A stretch of DNA of 64,000 nt from Thermophagus xiamenensis (GCF_900112795.1 NZ_FONA01000011.1:1-64000); one strand, 5' to 3'. Positions 36,737-46,339 are shown, counted from the first letter of the stretch. Made by a program: numbers and translations. The notes: generated by a model from the sequence alone, not told the origin.

Positions 36737-37822
36737 ATGATAATAAAAAAGCTCGATTTATATATTCTGAAGAAGTTTTTAGGAACCTTTTTCTTCGCTA
36801 TTTTGCTGATATTGAGTATATCTATTGTATTTGATTTGGCTGAAAAAATAGATGATTTTTTAGAAACCAATGCACCTTTAAAAGCAATAATTTTCGATTA
36901 TTATAAAAACTTCATTCCTTATTTTGCCAATTTATTCACCCCGTTATTCGTTTTTATCTCAGTTATTTTTTTCACCTCGAAGATGGCCTATCAAACGGAA
37001 ATTATTGCCATTCTTTCAAGCGGAGTGAGTTTTAGGCGTTTAATGTTTCCCTATTTTCTGGGGGCAGCTATCCTAACATTATTTTCCTATGTGATGGGAG
37101 GCTACATTATACCGCCGGCCAATAAGGTGCGTATTGATTTTGAGAATACTTACATTAAAAAGATTCGCGAAACAGGAATGAGTAATATTCATATGCAAAT
37201 TGAGCCCGGTTTATTTATTTATATGAGGCGTTTTTCATCGTTTCGTGAACGGGGAGATGACTTTAGTCTGGAAAAAATTGAAGGGAAAAAACTGAAATTT
37301 AAAATTACCGCCAGGACAGTTCAGTATGATAGCACCGAAAACAAGTGGATTTTTAAGGATTTTGTACGACGTGATTTCCCGGATTCGGGTGGAATGGTTT
37401 TAACCAAAGGAGAAGAAATGGATACGGTGGTAAATATGAAACCCGCTGATTTTATTGAGGAGAGAAAGTTTTTTGAAACCATGACCAACCCGGAATTGGA
37501 CCGCTATATCCGGGAACAACAGCAACGAGGGGTGGGGAATATTGAACCCTATTTAATTGAAAAGCATCGACGCATTGCTTCTCCTTTTTCTGCTTTCATT
37601 CTTACTTTAATTGGTGTTTCTTTGGCTTCCAGAAAAACAAGAGGGGGTATGGGACTTCATATCGGCGTGGGAATTGCTCTGAGTTTTTCTTACATATTGT
37701 TCATGACCATTTCCACCACCTTTGCCATAAATGGTAATTTATCTCCGATGGTGGCTACCTGGATACCTAACTTTGTGTTTGCTGCAATTGGTGCTTATTT
37801 ATACTTCAGGGCGCCTAAGTAG
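36737..37822 (+). CDS. LptF/LptG-family lipopolysaccharide export permease
   Basis: This 361-aa inner-membrane permease has six helices: three N-terminal (from about residue 12), a periplasmic beta-jellyroll (about 130-260) and three C-terminal. With an LptB ATPase, such proteins extract lipopolysaccharide from the inner membrane. Family marks are LTPLFVFISVIFFTSKMAYQTEIIAILSSG and HRRIASPFSAFILTLIGVSLASRK. The second permease and LptB are not in the window. Confidence 0.92.
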   Translation: MIIKKLDLYILKKFLGTFFFAILLILSISIVFDLAEKIDDFLETNAPLKAIIFDYYKNFIPYFANLFTPLFVFISVIFFTSKMAYQTEIIAILSSGVSFRRLMFPYFLGAAILTLFSYVMGGYIIPPANKVRIDFENTYIKKIRETGMSNIHMQIEPGLFIYMRRFSSFRERGDDFSLEKIEGKKLKFKITARTVQYDSTENKWIFKDFVRRDFPDSGGMVLTKGEEMDTVVNMKPADFIEERKFFETMTNPELDRYIREQQQRGVGNIEPYLIEKHRRIASPFSAFILTLIGVSLASRKTRGGMGLHIGVGIALSFSYILFMTISTTFAINGNLSPMVATWIPNFVFAAIGAYLYFRAPK

Positions 37823-38213
37823 ACATTTTTAATGCTGGAACACAAAACGGTGTGCTGGGTGCCTAATTTTTATTGCCATCAAGGTGTTGTGGCCCTTATT
37901 TCTTTCTGTTAAGAGTTTTTTATGGATTCTTTTATTCTAAATTATTATGGTGAGGTATTGGTAAGAAGTGGTTCAAAATAATTGAAGCACTCGGGTTGGA
38001 ATAATTTGAAAAAAAGAAATGCAATTATAAAAACTTTTATGGAGTGGTCGATAATTGCGGTTTGTAAATCAATAGATTACCTTTAGTGATATTAAAATAT
38101 TCAAATTTTCATGTTACTCTTTGGGTTAAAATTAGTAAATATGCACCCTGATTGAGTCAGCAATATTCAATATTGAATGCTGATTGACAGATGGTTAATC
38201 AAAATTTTTAAGT
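37823..38213. other. Spacer upstream of the carboxyltransferase gene
   Basis: No gene was found. An imperfect dyad near 38157-38182 (CAGCA, then ATATTCAATATTGAAT, then TGCTG) lies about 35 nt before the next start and could be an operator or a leader hairpin. Confidence 0.45.
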
Positions 38214-39758
38214 ATGTCATTAAAGAAGTACATCCTTGACCTCCGCAAAAGGAGAGAAAAAGTACAGCAAGGAGGTGGCGAAAAAGCCATCAAGAAACAA
38301 GTAGCCATGGGAAAGATGACTGCCCGCGAACGTATTAAAGCCTTGCTGGATCAGGATTCTTTCACCGAGTATGATCTCTTTGTCGAGCATGAAGCTCGGG
38401 ATTTCGGCATGGACAAAAAAGAGCTACATGGCGACGGTGTAATTATTGGCACCGGAACCATTTATGGCGCTCCTGTGTGTATTTTTGCGCAGGATTTTAC
38501 CGTGGCTGGAGGGTCGTTGGGCCTAATGCATGCCAGAAAAATTACCAAAATAATGGATCATGCTCTTAAGATGAGAGTTCCTCTGATAGGGATTAATGAT
38601 TCGGGTGGTGCCCGGATCCAGGAAGGGGTAAATTCTTTGGCCGGTTACGGCGAAATTTTTTACCGTAATACCATTGCTTCGGGCGTTATCCCTCAGATCT
38701 CTGTAATTCTGGGTCCTTGTGCCGGAGGTGCTGTATATTCGCCGGCGCTTACCGATTTTGTTTTTACTGTGGATAAGATCAGCAAAATGTTTATTACCGG
38801 CCCCAATGTTATTAAAACCGTCCTGGGGGAAGAAATTTCCATGGAAGATTTGGGCGGTGCCAGAGTTCACGCAGAAATCACCGGTAATGCACATTTCTTT
38901 GCCAACAGTGAGGCCGAGTGTTTTGAGCAGATTAAAAAGTTAATGACTTTTATCCCCTGGAATAACCAGGAAAAGGCTAAGGCTTTCCCGCCTAAACCAC
39001 CTAAGTTTAAAACACCTGTCGAAGATATCATCCCGGCAGATCCTCGCGAACCTTACGATGTTCGTGACATTATTAAAGCCATTGTCGACGATTCTGACTT
39101 TTTTGAAATTCAGGAGTTATTCGCTGCTAATATCGTTATCGGTTTTGGGCGCATGAATGGTCAAACAGTTGGCTTTGTGGCCAACCAGCCTTTGGTCTTA
39201 GCAGGGGTGTTGGATTGTGATAGTTCTGACAAAGCGGCCCGTTTTATCCGTTTTTGTGATGCTTTTAATATTCCTATTATTACGCTTGAAGACATGCCCG
39301 GATACCTGCCCGGGATAGACCAGGAACATGCAGGCGTTATTCGTCATGGTGCTAAAGTGTTGTACGCCTATTCTGAAGCCACTGTTCCTAAAATTACAGT
39401 GATTTTGAGAAAGGCTTATGGAGGTGGTTATATTGCAATGAATTCCAGACACCTGCATGCCGACTTTGCTTTTGCCTGGCCTACAGCCGAAATCGCTGTT
39501 ATGGGACCCGAAGGAGCGGCAAATATCATCTTTAAAAAAGAAATTGAAGAAGCGGATGATCCCGATGCTATGCGACAATTAAAGGTTAAAGAATATAAGG
39601 AGAAATTTGCTAATCCTTATGTGGCCGCAGCTAAAGGATATATCGATTCAGTGATCGAACCCAGTGAAACTCGTCAGATGTTATTACATGCCCTTGAAAT
39701 TTCAGGCAGCAAAGTGGATCATCGTCCACAAAAGAAACATGGAATTCCGCCATTTTAA
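38214..39758 (+). CDS. Acyl-CoA carboxyltransferase beta subunit (methylmalonyl/propionyl-CoA type)
   Basis: This 514-aa biotin-dependent carboxyltransferase has two crotonase-like halves. Marks are GGSLGLMHARKITKIMDHALKM, INDSGGARIQEGVNSLAGYGEIF, GPCAGGAVYSPALTDF and the C-terminal MNSRHLHADFAFAWPTAEIAVMGPEGA. It fits PccB or the alpha subunit of methylmalonyl-CoA decarboxylase. A biotin carrier gene follows after 273 nt. Neither a biotin carboxylase nor a membrane decarboxylase subunit is nearby, so the direction cannot be decided. In succinate/propionate fermenters it would act in the methylmalonyl-CoA pathway. Confidence 0.93.
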   Translation: MSLKKYILDLRKRREKVQQGGGEKAIKKQVAMGKMTARERIKALLDQDSFTEYDLFVEHEARDFGMDKKELHGDGVIIGTGTIYGAPVCIFAQDFTVAGGSLGLMHARKITKIMDHALKMRVPLIGINDSGGARIQEGVNSLAGYGEIFYRNTIASGVIPQISVILGPCAGGAVYSPALTDFVFTVDKISKMFITGPNVIKTVLGEEISMEDLGGARVHAEITGNAHFFANSEAECFEQIKKLMTFIPWNNQEKAKAFPPKPPKFKTPVEDIIPADPREPYDVRDIIKAIVDDSDFFEIQELFAANIVIGFGRMNGQTVGFVANQPLVLAGVLDCDSSDKAARFIRFCDAFNIPIITLEDMPGYLPGIDQEHAGVIRHGAKVLYAYSEATVPKITVILRKAYGGGYIAMNSRHLHADFAFAWPTAEIAVMGPEGAANIIFKKEIEEADDPDAMRQLKVKEYKEKFANPYVAAAKGYIDSVIEPSETRQMLLHALEISGSKVDHRPQKKHGIPPF

Positions 39759-39816
39759 TGGATTGGTAATAGGTTGCTTTTCAGGATTTTGATATCCATG
39801 TTCAATATTTGGGAGA

Positions 39817-39929
39817 AGGTGCCTAATAAGTCTGTTTTTTCTGTGGAACTCTGTTCCCACTTTGTGAAACAGTAAATAAATTTGATGCCCATTCGGTAAT
39901 ACAAAGCATTATCTTGTTTTTAGGCACCT
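39817..39929. repeat. 10-bp inverted repeat enclosing a structured spacer
   Basis: AGGTGCCTAA (39817-39826) is exactly complementary to TTAGGCACCT (39920-39929). Between them is a small hairpin, GTGGAAC with GTTCCCAC with one bulge. It lies between the carboxyltransferase and biotin carrier genes and may be a structured intercistronic RNA. Confidence 0.5.
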
Positions 39930-40031
39930 CTGCCTTATTTTGAAGCTGGAGTTTCTTATTGCATTGAAATTGCTAAACTGATAATTTAAAATGGAAGGTG
40001 AATTGCGTTACAAATTATAATTCTTATTGTT

Positions 40032-40352
40032 ATGAATGACGACAAGCAGGAACTGGTCGATTTTCAGATTTTGAGCTTGAAATACAAGACTAAATTGACC
40101 AGAAAATATAAAGAAAGGAAAAAATACAGACCTAAAAATCCTAAAGAAGTCCGATCTGTAATTCCCGGTACAATTACCGGAATTAATGTTAAGAATGGAC
40201 AAAAGGTGAAAGGCGGGGAGGTTTTGCTTCAATTGGAAGCAATGAAAATGGTTAATAATATTCACATGCCTTTTGACGGGGTTATAAAAAATGTTTATGT
40301 GAAAGTGGGCCAGAAAATTCCTAAAGATTATTTAATGGTTGAATTGGAATAA
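40032..40352 (+). CDS. Biotin carrier protein (biotinyl domain)
   Basis: This 106-aa protein has a basic N-terminal segment (about 15-40) and a biotinyl domain (about 42-106). The biotinylation motif is EAMKM, with the Lys as attachment site, preceded by IPGTITGINVKNGQKVKGGE. It carries carboxybiotin to the adjacent carboxyltransferase. The N-terminus lacks the usual Pro/Ala-rich linker of sodium-pump gamma subunits. Confidence 0.93.
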   Translation: MNDDKQELVDFQILSLKYKTKLTRKYKERKKYRPKNPKEVRSVIPGTITGINVKNGQKVKGGEVLLQLEAMKMVNNIHMPFDGVIKNVYVKVGQKIPKDYLMVELE

Positions 40353-40539
40353 TTTAATGTTTTATTTTCTAAAGAAATGAAAGGAAGGCCGGATTAAGTT
40401 TTATTGCTCCGTAAAAGCAGGTTGGCAACTGCACCTTATTTATATTTTGTACAAATAACCTTATTTAGAAGGCATTCTTTTTTATTTCAGCGAAAAAGAA
40501 AATAATTTTGTTTCATCAAATCATTTAAAAGGAAAGAAA

Positions 40540-40707
40540 ATGGCATACGTAATTAGTGATGATTGTATTGCTTGTGGTACATGTATAGATGAGTGCCCTG
40601 TTGAGGCTATTTCCGAAGGCGAAATCTACAAGATTGATCCTGAATTGTGTACCGATTGTGGTACTTGTGCTGATGTTTGTCCAACCGAGGCCATTCATCC
40701 TGCATAA
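40540..40707 (+). CDS. 2[4Fe-4S] ferredoxin
   Basis: This 55-aa bacterial-type ferredoxin has two clusters. Cysteines are C9, C12, C15 and C19, then C37, C40, C43 and C47, each as CxxCxxCxxxCP-type motifs. The start follows GGAAAGAAA. It transfers low-potential electrons, for example for pyruvate:ferredoxin oxidoreductase or Rnf, pointing to an anaerobic metabolism. It is encoded alone and followed by a strong terminator. Confidence 0.97.
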   Translation: MAYVISDDCIACGTCIDECPVEAISEGEIYKIDPELCTDCGTCADVCPTEAIHPA

Positions 40708-40734
40708 GGTTTGAAAAGAATTTAAATCAACCAC

Positions 40735-40767
40735 AAAACCTGCCACTTTATTGCGGCAGGTTTTTTT
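40735..40767 (+). terminator. Intrinsic terminator after the ferredoxin gene
   Basis: AAAACCTGCC (40735-40744) pairs with GGCAGGTTTT (40755-40764) within a run of seven T. Confidence 0.9.
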
Positions 40768-40809
40768 GCCATTAAGGATTATTTCTCTTAAATGGTAGTA
40801 AGCCAAATA

Positions 40810-42162
40810 TTAAATGGTGATAACTTGATCCAGAAAGATATCATTTGCTTCGGTTGGTATTTCATCCACTAATTGAAATGGGTATGCTAATCCCAGCTTT
40901 GCTGCTTTAGGCAGTAAGGGTAGGGTTCGGTCATAAAAGCCTTTTCCACGTCCCAGCCGTGCACCATAAGTGGTAAAAGCCAGGCCCGGTACAATTGCTA
41001 AATCAATTAGTGTTAGGTCGTTTAATATTTCTCCTGTGGGTTCTCCTATGTGAAATGCGTTTTCGGTATTTAATTTATCCTCGCCCGTAAATTCTCTCAA
41101 TTCTAATTGGTTCCCGTTGATTTTGGGAAGGATAAATTTCTTTTTTCCATTCCATCGTTTTATTAAGTCATGTGTATACACTTCATCGGGTAGAGACCAA
41201 TAAATAAAAATCGTATTGGCTTTTTTAAAAAGAGAGTGTTGCTCTAATTTCTCAGCAATTTTTTTACTCATGCTTAACCGTTCTTGGGCAGAATAATTTT
41301 TAATGGTTTGGCGGATAGTTTTTCTGAGTCTTTTTTTGTCGTTTTGAACGGTTGGATAACTATTTTTTTCATTCAGGGAGTAAACATCGTTTCGGCGGTC
41401 GGCAAAAGCCTGGTTTAAAGGTGTCATTTGTTTATTGTTGGCTTCGCTCAGGTCTATGGAAGCAGTTAAAATCTCTTCCTTGTTTGTAGTGCCTTTTAGT
41501 AGATATTGACCAACCGGATTAACCAGTACCGACTGTCCGGTAAATGTAAGGTCTCTTTCTTTCCCTACACGGTTGGCCGATGCAATAAAAATTCGGTTGG
41601 TTAGGGCATATCCCGGGAGTGCCGTTTGGCAATATGGCAAGACCAGATTGGAAGGGTGACAAATGAGTTTGGCCCCTTTAAGAGAAAGGAGGCGCCATGT
41701 CTCCGGAAACATCCAATCAAAACAGATGAGAATGGCTAGTTTACCCCAAGGGGTGTTAAATACCGGAAGACCTTTATTCCCGGGTTCAAAAAACTCCTTT
41801 TCGCGGTTGAATAGATGTAGCTTTCGATAGTGCCCCGTAACGCCGTTAGGCCCCACCAATACGGCACTATTGTATAGTTTATTTTCCTCACGCTCATTAA
41901 TGCCTGAAACAAAATACGAATTTAAAGTCTTAGCTTTCTCTGTTAAAAATTTAATAAAGCGGCTGTTATCAACTGGTTCAGCACATTTAAAGGCTTCTTC
42001 TTTTGAAGAGAAATTGTAACCCGAAGAGGCCAGTTCGGGGAGTATCCATAGGTCTGCATCGGAGATTTGCCCCAACATTCGGTCAATCTTACGAATGTTT
42101 AATTCAACGTCTCCCAATTCCGGTGCAAATTGTATTAAGCCTGTTTTTATTGTGGATTGCAT
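40810..42162 (-). CDS. Nitrilase-family amidase fused to 5-formyltetrahydrofolate cyclo-ligase
   Basis: This 450-aa, apparently cytosolic protein has two complete enzymes in one frame. Residues 1-255 are a CN-hydrolase (omega-amidase/Nit2-like) with triad E43 (LPELASSGY), K114 (YRKLHLF) and C147 (LICFDWMFPE). After a charged linker (about 256-275), residues 276-450 form 5-formyl-THF cyclo-ligase (EC 6.3.3.2), with the N-terminal basic LRKTIRQT and the signature YGARLGRGKGFYDR (399-412). No frameshift or start signal separates them. Both families are known as metabolite-repair enzymes, so a shared housekeeping role is plausible but is inference. The cyclo-ligase converts 5-formyl-THF to methenyl-THF. 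Confidence 0.92.
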   Translation of the reverse strand: MQSTIKTGLIQFAPELGDVELNIRKIDRMLGQISDADLWILPELASSGYNFSSKEEAFKCAEPVDNSRFIKFLTEKAKTLNSYFVSGINEREENKLYNSAVLVGPNGVTGHYRKLHLFNREKEFFEPGNKGLPVFNTPWGKLAILICFDWMFPETWRLLSLKGAKLICHPSNLVLPYCQTALPGYALTNRIFIASANRVGKERDLTFTGQSVLVNPVGQYLLKGTTNKEEILTASIDLSEANNKQMTPLNQAFADRRNDVYSLNEKNSYPTVQNDKKRLRKTIRQTIKNYSAQERLSMSKKIAEKLEQHSLFKKANTIFIYWSLPDEVYTHDLIKRWNGKKKFILPKINGNQLELREFTGEDKLNTENAFHIGEPTGEILNDLTLIDLAIVPGLAFTTYGARLGRGKGFYDRTLPLLPKAAKLGLAYPFQLVDEIPTEANDIFLDQVITI

Positions 42163-42268
42163 GGGTTAATTAATTGTTTAAGATATTGATTCGTCGGAAT
42201 TCACAAAATATTCTCTTTATCTTTTTGTTTGTGCCACCAATTGGTCAAAGTCGTCAATCTAGTTTTAT

Positions 42269-43285
42269 TTAGGGACGGTATTTAGCTTCTCTTAATATTG
42301 AGTGAGGGTCGGTTAAATCCATCATGTCACGGAAAGTTTTTTCCGGATGTTCTTCTATCCATGACTCTAATATTTTATAGCCCAAATATCTTCCGGTTTG
42401 GCCGGGTGACTCCTGACCAAAAAATGAGGTAAAAGGTGCCGGTCCAACATATTTGCGGATAAGCATTTGGTCAGAAGAAAAAAGATGTTTGTGCTCAACA
42501 ATTGAGGCCCACATTAAGGCTTCATTTTTTTTGCACCATTTCATTTGTTTTTCCGTAAAGCCAAAAAGAAGTGTGTCAGCAATGTCAGGAATAGTATGTT
42601 CCACAAAATGTAAAATCTTTCCGTGATATATCATTTGACTAATCAGGTCATTGGTAGAGTCGTTATATGCATATTCGGTCATGGCAATAGCCCGCATAAC
42701 GTCGGGAACAACCCTTTCGGGTTCCATCTGATTACGCAGGTATTTGGGTGTGGCAAGCCATTCATAAAAAATACAGTCCCGGCCCAGATATTTTTCTACA
42801 CTAACAGACACCCATCCAGAATCTACTACCATAGATTCATTGAATCCGGAAATGTGAAGGTAGACATCCGGAATTTCTCTTTCCGGATAGTAGTATCGAT
42901 AAAATTTAAATGCTTGAAGTAAATCCTTATATAGAATTTCTTTTCTTTTTGGGGTGAAAACTGTTTTGCATGTGTCTAAAACTTCCAGGTTAGGCTTGTA
43001 GGTGAGAAATTTTAGTAAGTTTTCCGAAAAATGGGGACTTGTGGGGCTACCTATCCTAATAACACCCTCACAATAGGCATTAAAGTATTTTCCATATTCA
43101 TTTTGAAGTTCATTAATATGGGTATCAACCTCTTCCGATGGGATGGAGAATAATTGCTCATAGAAAGACTTTAGTTCAAAATTGACCTTTACCTCAGATA
43201 CGTCCGGTGTTTTTTTCCCCCATTGACATCCCTCTAAAATATATACTATTAATGTTGTTAAGAGTAAAATTTTACTTATTCTCAT
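42269..43285 (-). CDS. gldB: Gliding motility lipoprotein GldB
   Basis: This 338-aa lipoprotein has the signal MRISKILLLTTLIVYILEGC. The body matches GldB, seen in SMVVDSGWVSVSVEKYLGRDCIFYEWL and PERVVPDVMRAIAMTE. GldB is required for gliding in Flavobacterium and is kept in many non-gliding Bacteroidetes that use type IX secretion. It resembles DUF2268-type zinc protease folds, but the role is unproven. It is co-oriented with the nitrilase-cyclo-ligase gene; nadE lies nearby on the other strand. Confidence 0.9.
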   Translation of the reverse strand: MRISKILLLTTLIVYILEGCQWGKKTPDVSEVKVNFELKSFYEQLFSIPSEEVDTHINELQNEYGKYFNAYCEGVIRIGSPTSPHFSENLLKFLTYKPNLEVLDTCKTVFTPKRKEILYKDLLQAFKFYRYYYPEREIPDVYLHISGFNESMVVDSGWVSVSVEKYLGRDCIFYEWLATPKYLRNQMEPERVVPDVMRAIAMTEYAYNDSTNDLISQMIYHGKILHFVEHTIPDIADTLLFGFTEKQMKWCKKNEALMWASIVEHKHLFSSDQMLIRKYVGPAPFTSFFGQESPGQTGRYLGYKILESWIEEHPEKTFRDMMDLTDPHSILREAKYRP

Positions 43286-43972
43286 TCCTGTTAAAATTTA
43301 TGGTTGAATGATACAGATATTCAATTATTCTCTGCAAATATGGCTTTTATTAGTATAAAATTCACTTATTTTATTGAACTATTGGTTCTTAAAATTAGTC
43401 ATTAGTGGTTAGTCGATAGTCATTAGTTATTTAATACTAACCACTTGTTGACTAATGATAATGCCTTCTTCTGCCTTCTGCCTGTGCACTTCTGCCTTTT
43501 TCTTTAATGCCTTCTTCTGCCTTCTGCCTGTGCACTTCTGCCTTTTTCTTTAATGCCTTCTTCTGCCTTCTGCCTGTGCACTTCTGCCTTTTTTTATACA
43601 TGTCCTTTTGTTGCAAAAGTCGCCATGCTCGTTTCATTCTGCATTTTGATTAAGCATTGATTGTTAATGCCTCTCTTTTCATGAATATATTTGCTTATTG
43701 GAAACGGGAAATAGCGTATATTTACATTTCAAATTTATAATCAAAAATTGTACAAATACAAAAACATTCAGGCCCGGGAATTTATCCCTGTTTAGTGCTG
43801 TTAAAATAAAATAAACCGTTCAAACCGGCGTTCAATGATTCAGCAGGGTGTTGTAGCTTTAACCAATACTCAGGTTCTTTTTTCAGATGCTAAGATATTA
43901 AATTTAACCTGATATTATTTAAGCATTAAGTGAACACCAAACCATAAAGAAAAATCTTGAAATACTAACTCT
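43286..43972. other. Repeat-rich spacer between gldB and the PorT-like gene
   Basis: Contains the composite repeat block 43392-43637, with a 46-bp tandem triplication inside. From about 43640 to 43972 it is AT-rich and likely carries the promoter of the following gene. No coding sequence was found. Confidence 0.6.
43392..43637 (-). repeat. Composite repeat block with 3 x 46-bp tandem units
   Basis: On the minus strand the block starts ATGAAACGAGCATGGCGAC at 43637 and runs through ACAAAAGGACATGTATAAA. It continues into units of 46 bp (starting at 43461, 43507 and 43553 on the plus strand) built from TCTGCCTTCTGCCTGTGCAC, then GACTAATGAC/GTCATTAGT strings. It is the same module order as at 30591-30704, with the middle module amplified. 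Confidence 0.8.
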
Positions 43973-44584
43973 ATGAAGAAACAGATTTTATTTGCTGCCG
44001 TTTTACTGTTATTTGTAATGACTGTGAAGGGTCAGGAAGCACGTACCATTCGATTGTCGTTTGTTGCCGAACCACAAATTTCATGGCTTAAGCCCGATAA
44101 AGACGGTGTGGAATCCCGCAGTGGCATGACCGGCTATAATTTTGGTGTTGTTTTGGACCGGTTTTTTGCAGATAATTATGCCATTTCAACGGGATTAACC
44201 ATAAATCGTACAGGTGGTAAACTTACTTATAATGACACGGAAGAGGATGTAGATTACAAGTTACGATATCTGGAAATTCCCATTGGTTTGAAACTCCGTT
44301 CCAATGAATTTCGGCGCACCTGTTTTTACGGGCGGTTTGGGCTAACCCCTCAGATAAATATTGAAGCGCGGGATGGCGAAGACCACTCTGTTGGTGACGA
44401 TGTTCGATTGTTTGACCTGGGGTATCATTTAGGTGCCGGGTTAGAATACTCCATTGGGGGCTCCAATGCCCTGATGTTTGGCATTGTTTATCACAATGGC
44501 TTTACCGATATTACCGACGTTGAAGGATATAGTGATAAAACTGTATTAAATCGTTTAGTCTTTGAAATTGGATTTATTTTTTGA
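43973..44584 (+). CDS. PorT-like outer membrane beta-barrel protein
   Basis: This 203-aa protein has a signal peptide (1-20, ending VKGQ) and an eight-stranded-type barrel with alternating hydrophobic strands, ending in EIGFIF with a terminal Phe. It resembles the PorT / OMP_b-brl_2 family. True PorT is a T9SS component, but many barrel proteins share the fold, so function is not certain. It is encoded 63 nt upstream of nadE. Confidence 0.8.
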   Translation: MKKQILFAAVLLLFVMTVKGQEARTIRLSFVAEPQISWLKPDKDGVESRSGMTGYNFGVVLDRFFADNYAISTGLTINRTGGKLTYNDTEEDVDYKLRYLEIPIGLKLRSNEFRRTCFYGRFGLTPQINIEARDGEDHSVGDDVRLFDLGYHLGAGLEYSIGGSNALMFGIVYHNGFTDITDVEGYSDKTVLNRLVFEIGFIF

Positions 44585-44647
44585 TTTCTATCATCTTATA
44601 TCTAATATCTAAAAATCTTATATCTAATTATTAACATCTAAAAAAAT

Positions 44648-46306
44648 ATGAAGCTGGCGCTTGTACAGTTAAACTACCATATCGGTAATTTTGAAGAGAA
44701 TAAGAAAAAAATTACAGACCAGATAAAGCAGGCCAAAGAGAGAGGCGTTGATTTGGTAGTCTTTTCCGAGTTGGCCATTTGTGGTTATCCACCATTAGAC
44801 CTGCTGAACCGTCAGGAATTTGTAGAAGCATCTGTCGAAGCTATAGAAGGCATTGCCGAATATTGCAATGGCATTGCTGCTGTGATAGGTGGTCCCAGTC
44901 TGAATCCCCATTCACAAGGAAAACAACTTTATAATTCAGCGTGGTTCCTGGCCGATGGGAAAGTGAAAGAGGTTATTCATAAAACCTTACTTCCAAATTA
45001 TGATATTTTCGACGAGTATCGATACTTTCAGCCCAATGAAGATTTTAAAGTGATTAACTTTAAAGGGGCGCGTATTGCCATAACCATTTGTGAGGATTTA
45101 TGGGATGATCAGCCTGTTGAAGCGGATTTTGCCAGAAATAAGCTTTATACCTTATCGCCCATGCAAAAACTGGCCGCTTTGAAGCCCGATTTTATGATCA
45201 ATATTGCGGCATCTCCATTTTCTTATCATCAGGAAAATGTACGGAAACAGGTGGTTTGTAACAAAGCTGCTGAATACCATTTGCCCGTTGCTTATGTCAA
45301 TCAGGTGGGAGCCAATACAGAGTTGATTTTTGACGGTGGCTCCATGATGGTTAATAGCGAAGGTAATATCACCCATAAACTTCCCGCTTTCGAAGAAGCC
45401 TTTCTTGATTTGGAGGTTAACAGGGTTAATGTGGTTTCTTCGGGCCAGTTATCAGAGACCGATCCCATAAAGTTGATACATGACGGACTGATTTTAGGAA
45501 TAAAGGATTACTTTCGAAAATCGGGACTGAAAAAAGCGGTGCTGGGGCTTTCCGGCGGGATTGATTCAGCTGTTACGGCTGCATTGGCGGTAGAAGCTTT
45601 AGGTGCCGAAAATGTGCATGGTTTGTTGTTGCCCTCACAATACAGCACCGGACACAGTATTACCGACGCACAACAGCTGGCCCGTAATTTGGGAATTAAA
45701 ACTTATACCATTGCCATAAAGGATATCTACCGTAGTATAGAAGAGACTTTGAAACCTGTTTTTGAGGACAGGAAACCCGACGTAACAGAAGAAAATATTC
45801 AGGCACGCATCCGTGGCCTCTTGCTGATGGCTTATTCCAATAAATTTGGACATATTCTCCTCAATACCTCCAACAAGAGCGAAGCAGCCGTGGGATACGG
45901 CACTTTATATGGTGACATGAATGGCGGTTTAAGCGTGTTGGGCGATGTGTACAAAACCGATGTTTTTAAACTGGCACGTTATCTTAATAAAGACCGGGAG
46001 GTTATTCCTGAAAACACTATTATCAAACCGCCTTCGGCCGAGTTGAGACCCGACCAGAAAGATTCCGATTCTTTGCCCGATTATGAGATTCTTGACAAAG
46101 TGTTGTTCCGATATATAGAGCTAAACCGTTCGCCTAAAAGTATAATTGACGAAGGGTTTCCTGAAGAGGTGGTACGTAAAACCGTGCGTTTGGTTAATTT
46201 TAATGAATACAAGCGTTTTCAGACACCGCCCATTCTGCGTGTTTCCGGCAAAGCCTTTGGCGTTGGGCGTAGAATGCCGTTGGTGGCCAGATATGAAAGA
46301 TTGTAA
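44648..46306 (+). CDS. nadE: Glutamine-dependent NAD+ synthetase
   Basis: This 552-aa enzyme converts nicotinate adenine dinucleotide to NAD+ with ATP and glutamine (EC 6.3.5.1). The N-terminal CN-hydrolase glutaminase domain (1-255) has triad E41 (SELAICGYPP), K112 (HKTLLPNYDIFDE) and C148 (ITICEDLW). The C-terminal synthetase has the PP-loop SGGIDS (302-307) and NTSNKSEAAVGYGTLYGDM. It may be co-transcribed with the small gene 33 nt downstream. Confidence 0.96.
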   Translation: MKLALVQLNYHIGNFEENKKKITDQIKQAKERGVDLVVFSELAICGYPPLDLLNRQEFVEASVEAIEGIAEYCNGIAAVIGGPSLNPHSQGKQLYNSAWFLADGKVKEVIHKTLLPNYDIFDEYRYFQPNEDFKVINFKGARIAITICEDLWDDQPVEADFARNKLYTLSPMQKLAALKPDFMINIAASPFSYHQENVRKQVVCNKAAEYHLPVAYVNQVGANTELIFDGGSMMVNSEGNITHKLPAFEEAFLDLEVNRVNVVSSGQLSETDPIKLIHDGLILGIKDYFRKSGLKKAVLGLSGGIDSAVTAALAVEALGAENVHGLLLPSQYSTGHSITDAQQLARNLGIKTYTIAIKDIYRSIEETLKPVFEDRKPDVTEENIQARIRGLLLMAYSNKFGHILLNTSNKSEAAVGYGTLYGDMNGGLSVLGDVYKTDVFKLARYLNKDREVIPENTIIKPPSAELRPDQKDSDSLPDYEILDKVLFRYIELNRSPKSIIDEGFPEEVVRKTVRLVNFNEYKRFQTPPILRVSGKAFGVGRRMPLVARYERL

Positions 46307-46339
46307 AATCCCTGATTTGCCAATTTTTGATTTAACCCC

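Noticed and set aside
43452-43637. 61-codon minus-strand frame starting MKRAWRLL
   Set aside because: It is translation of the composite repeat block (46-bp tandem units), not a gene.
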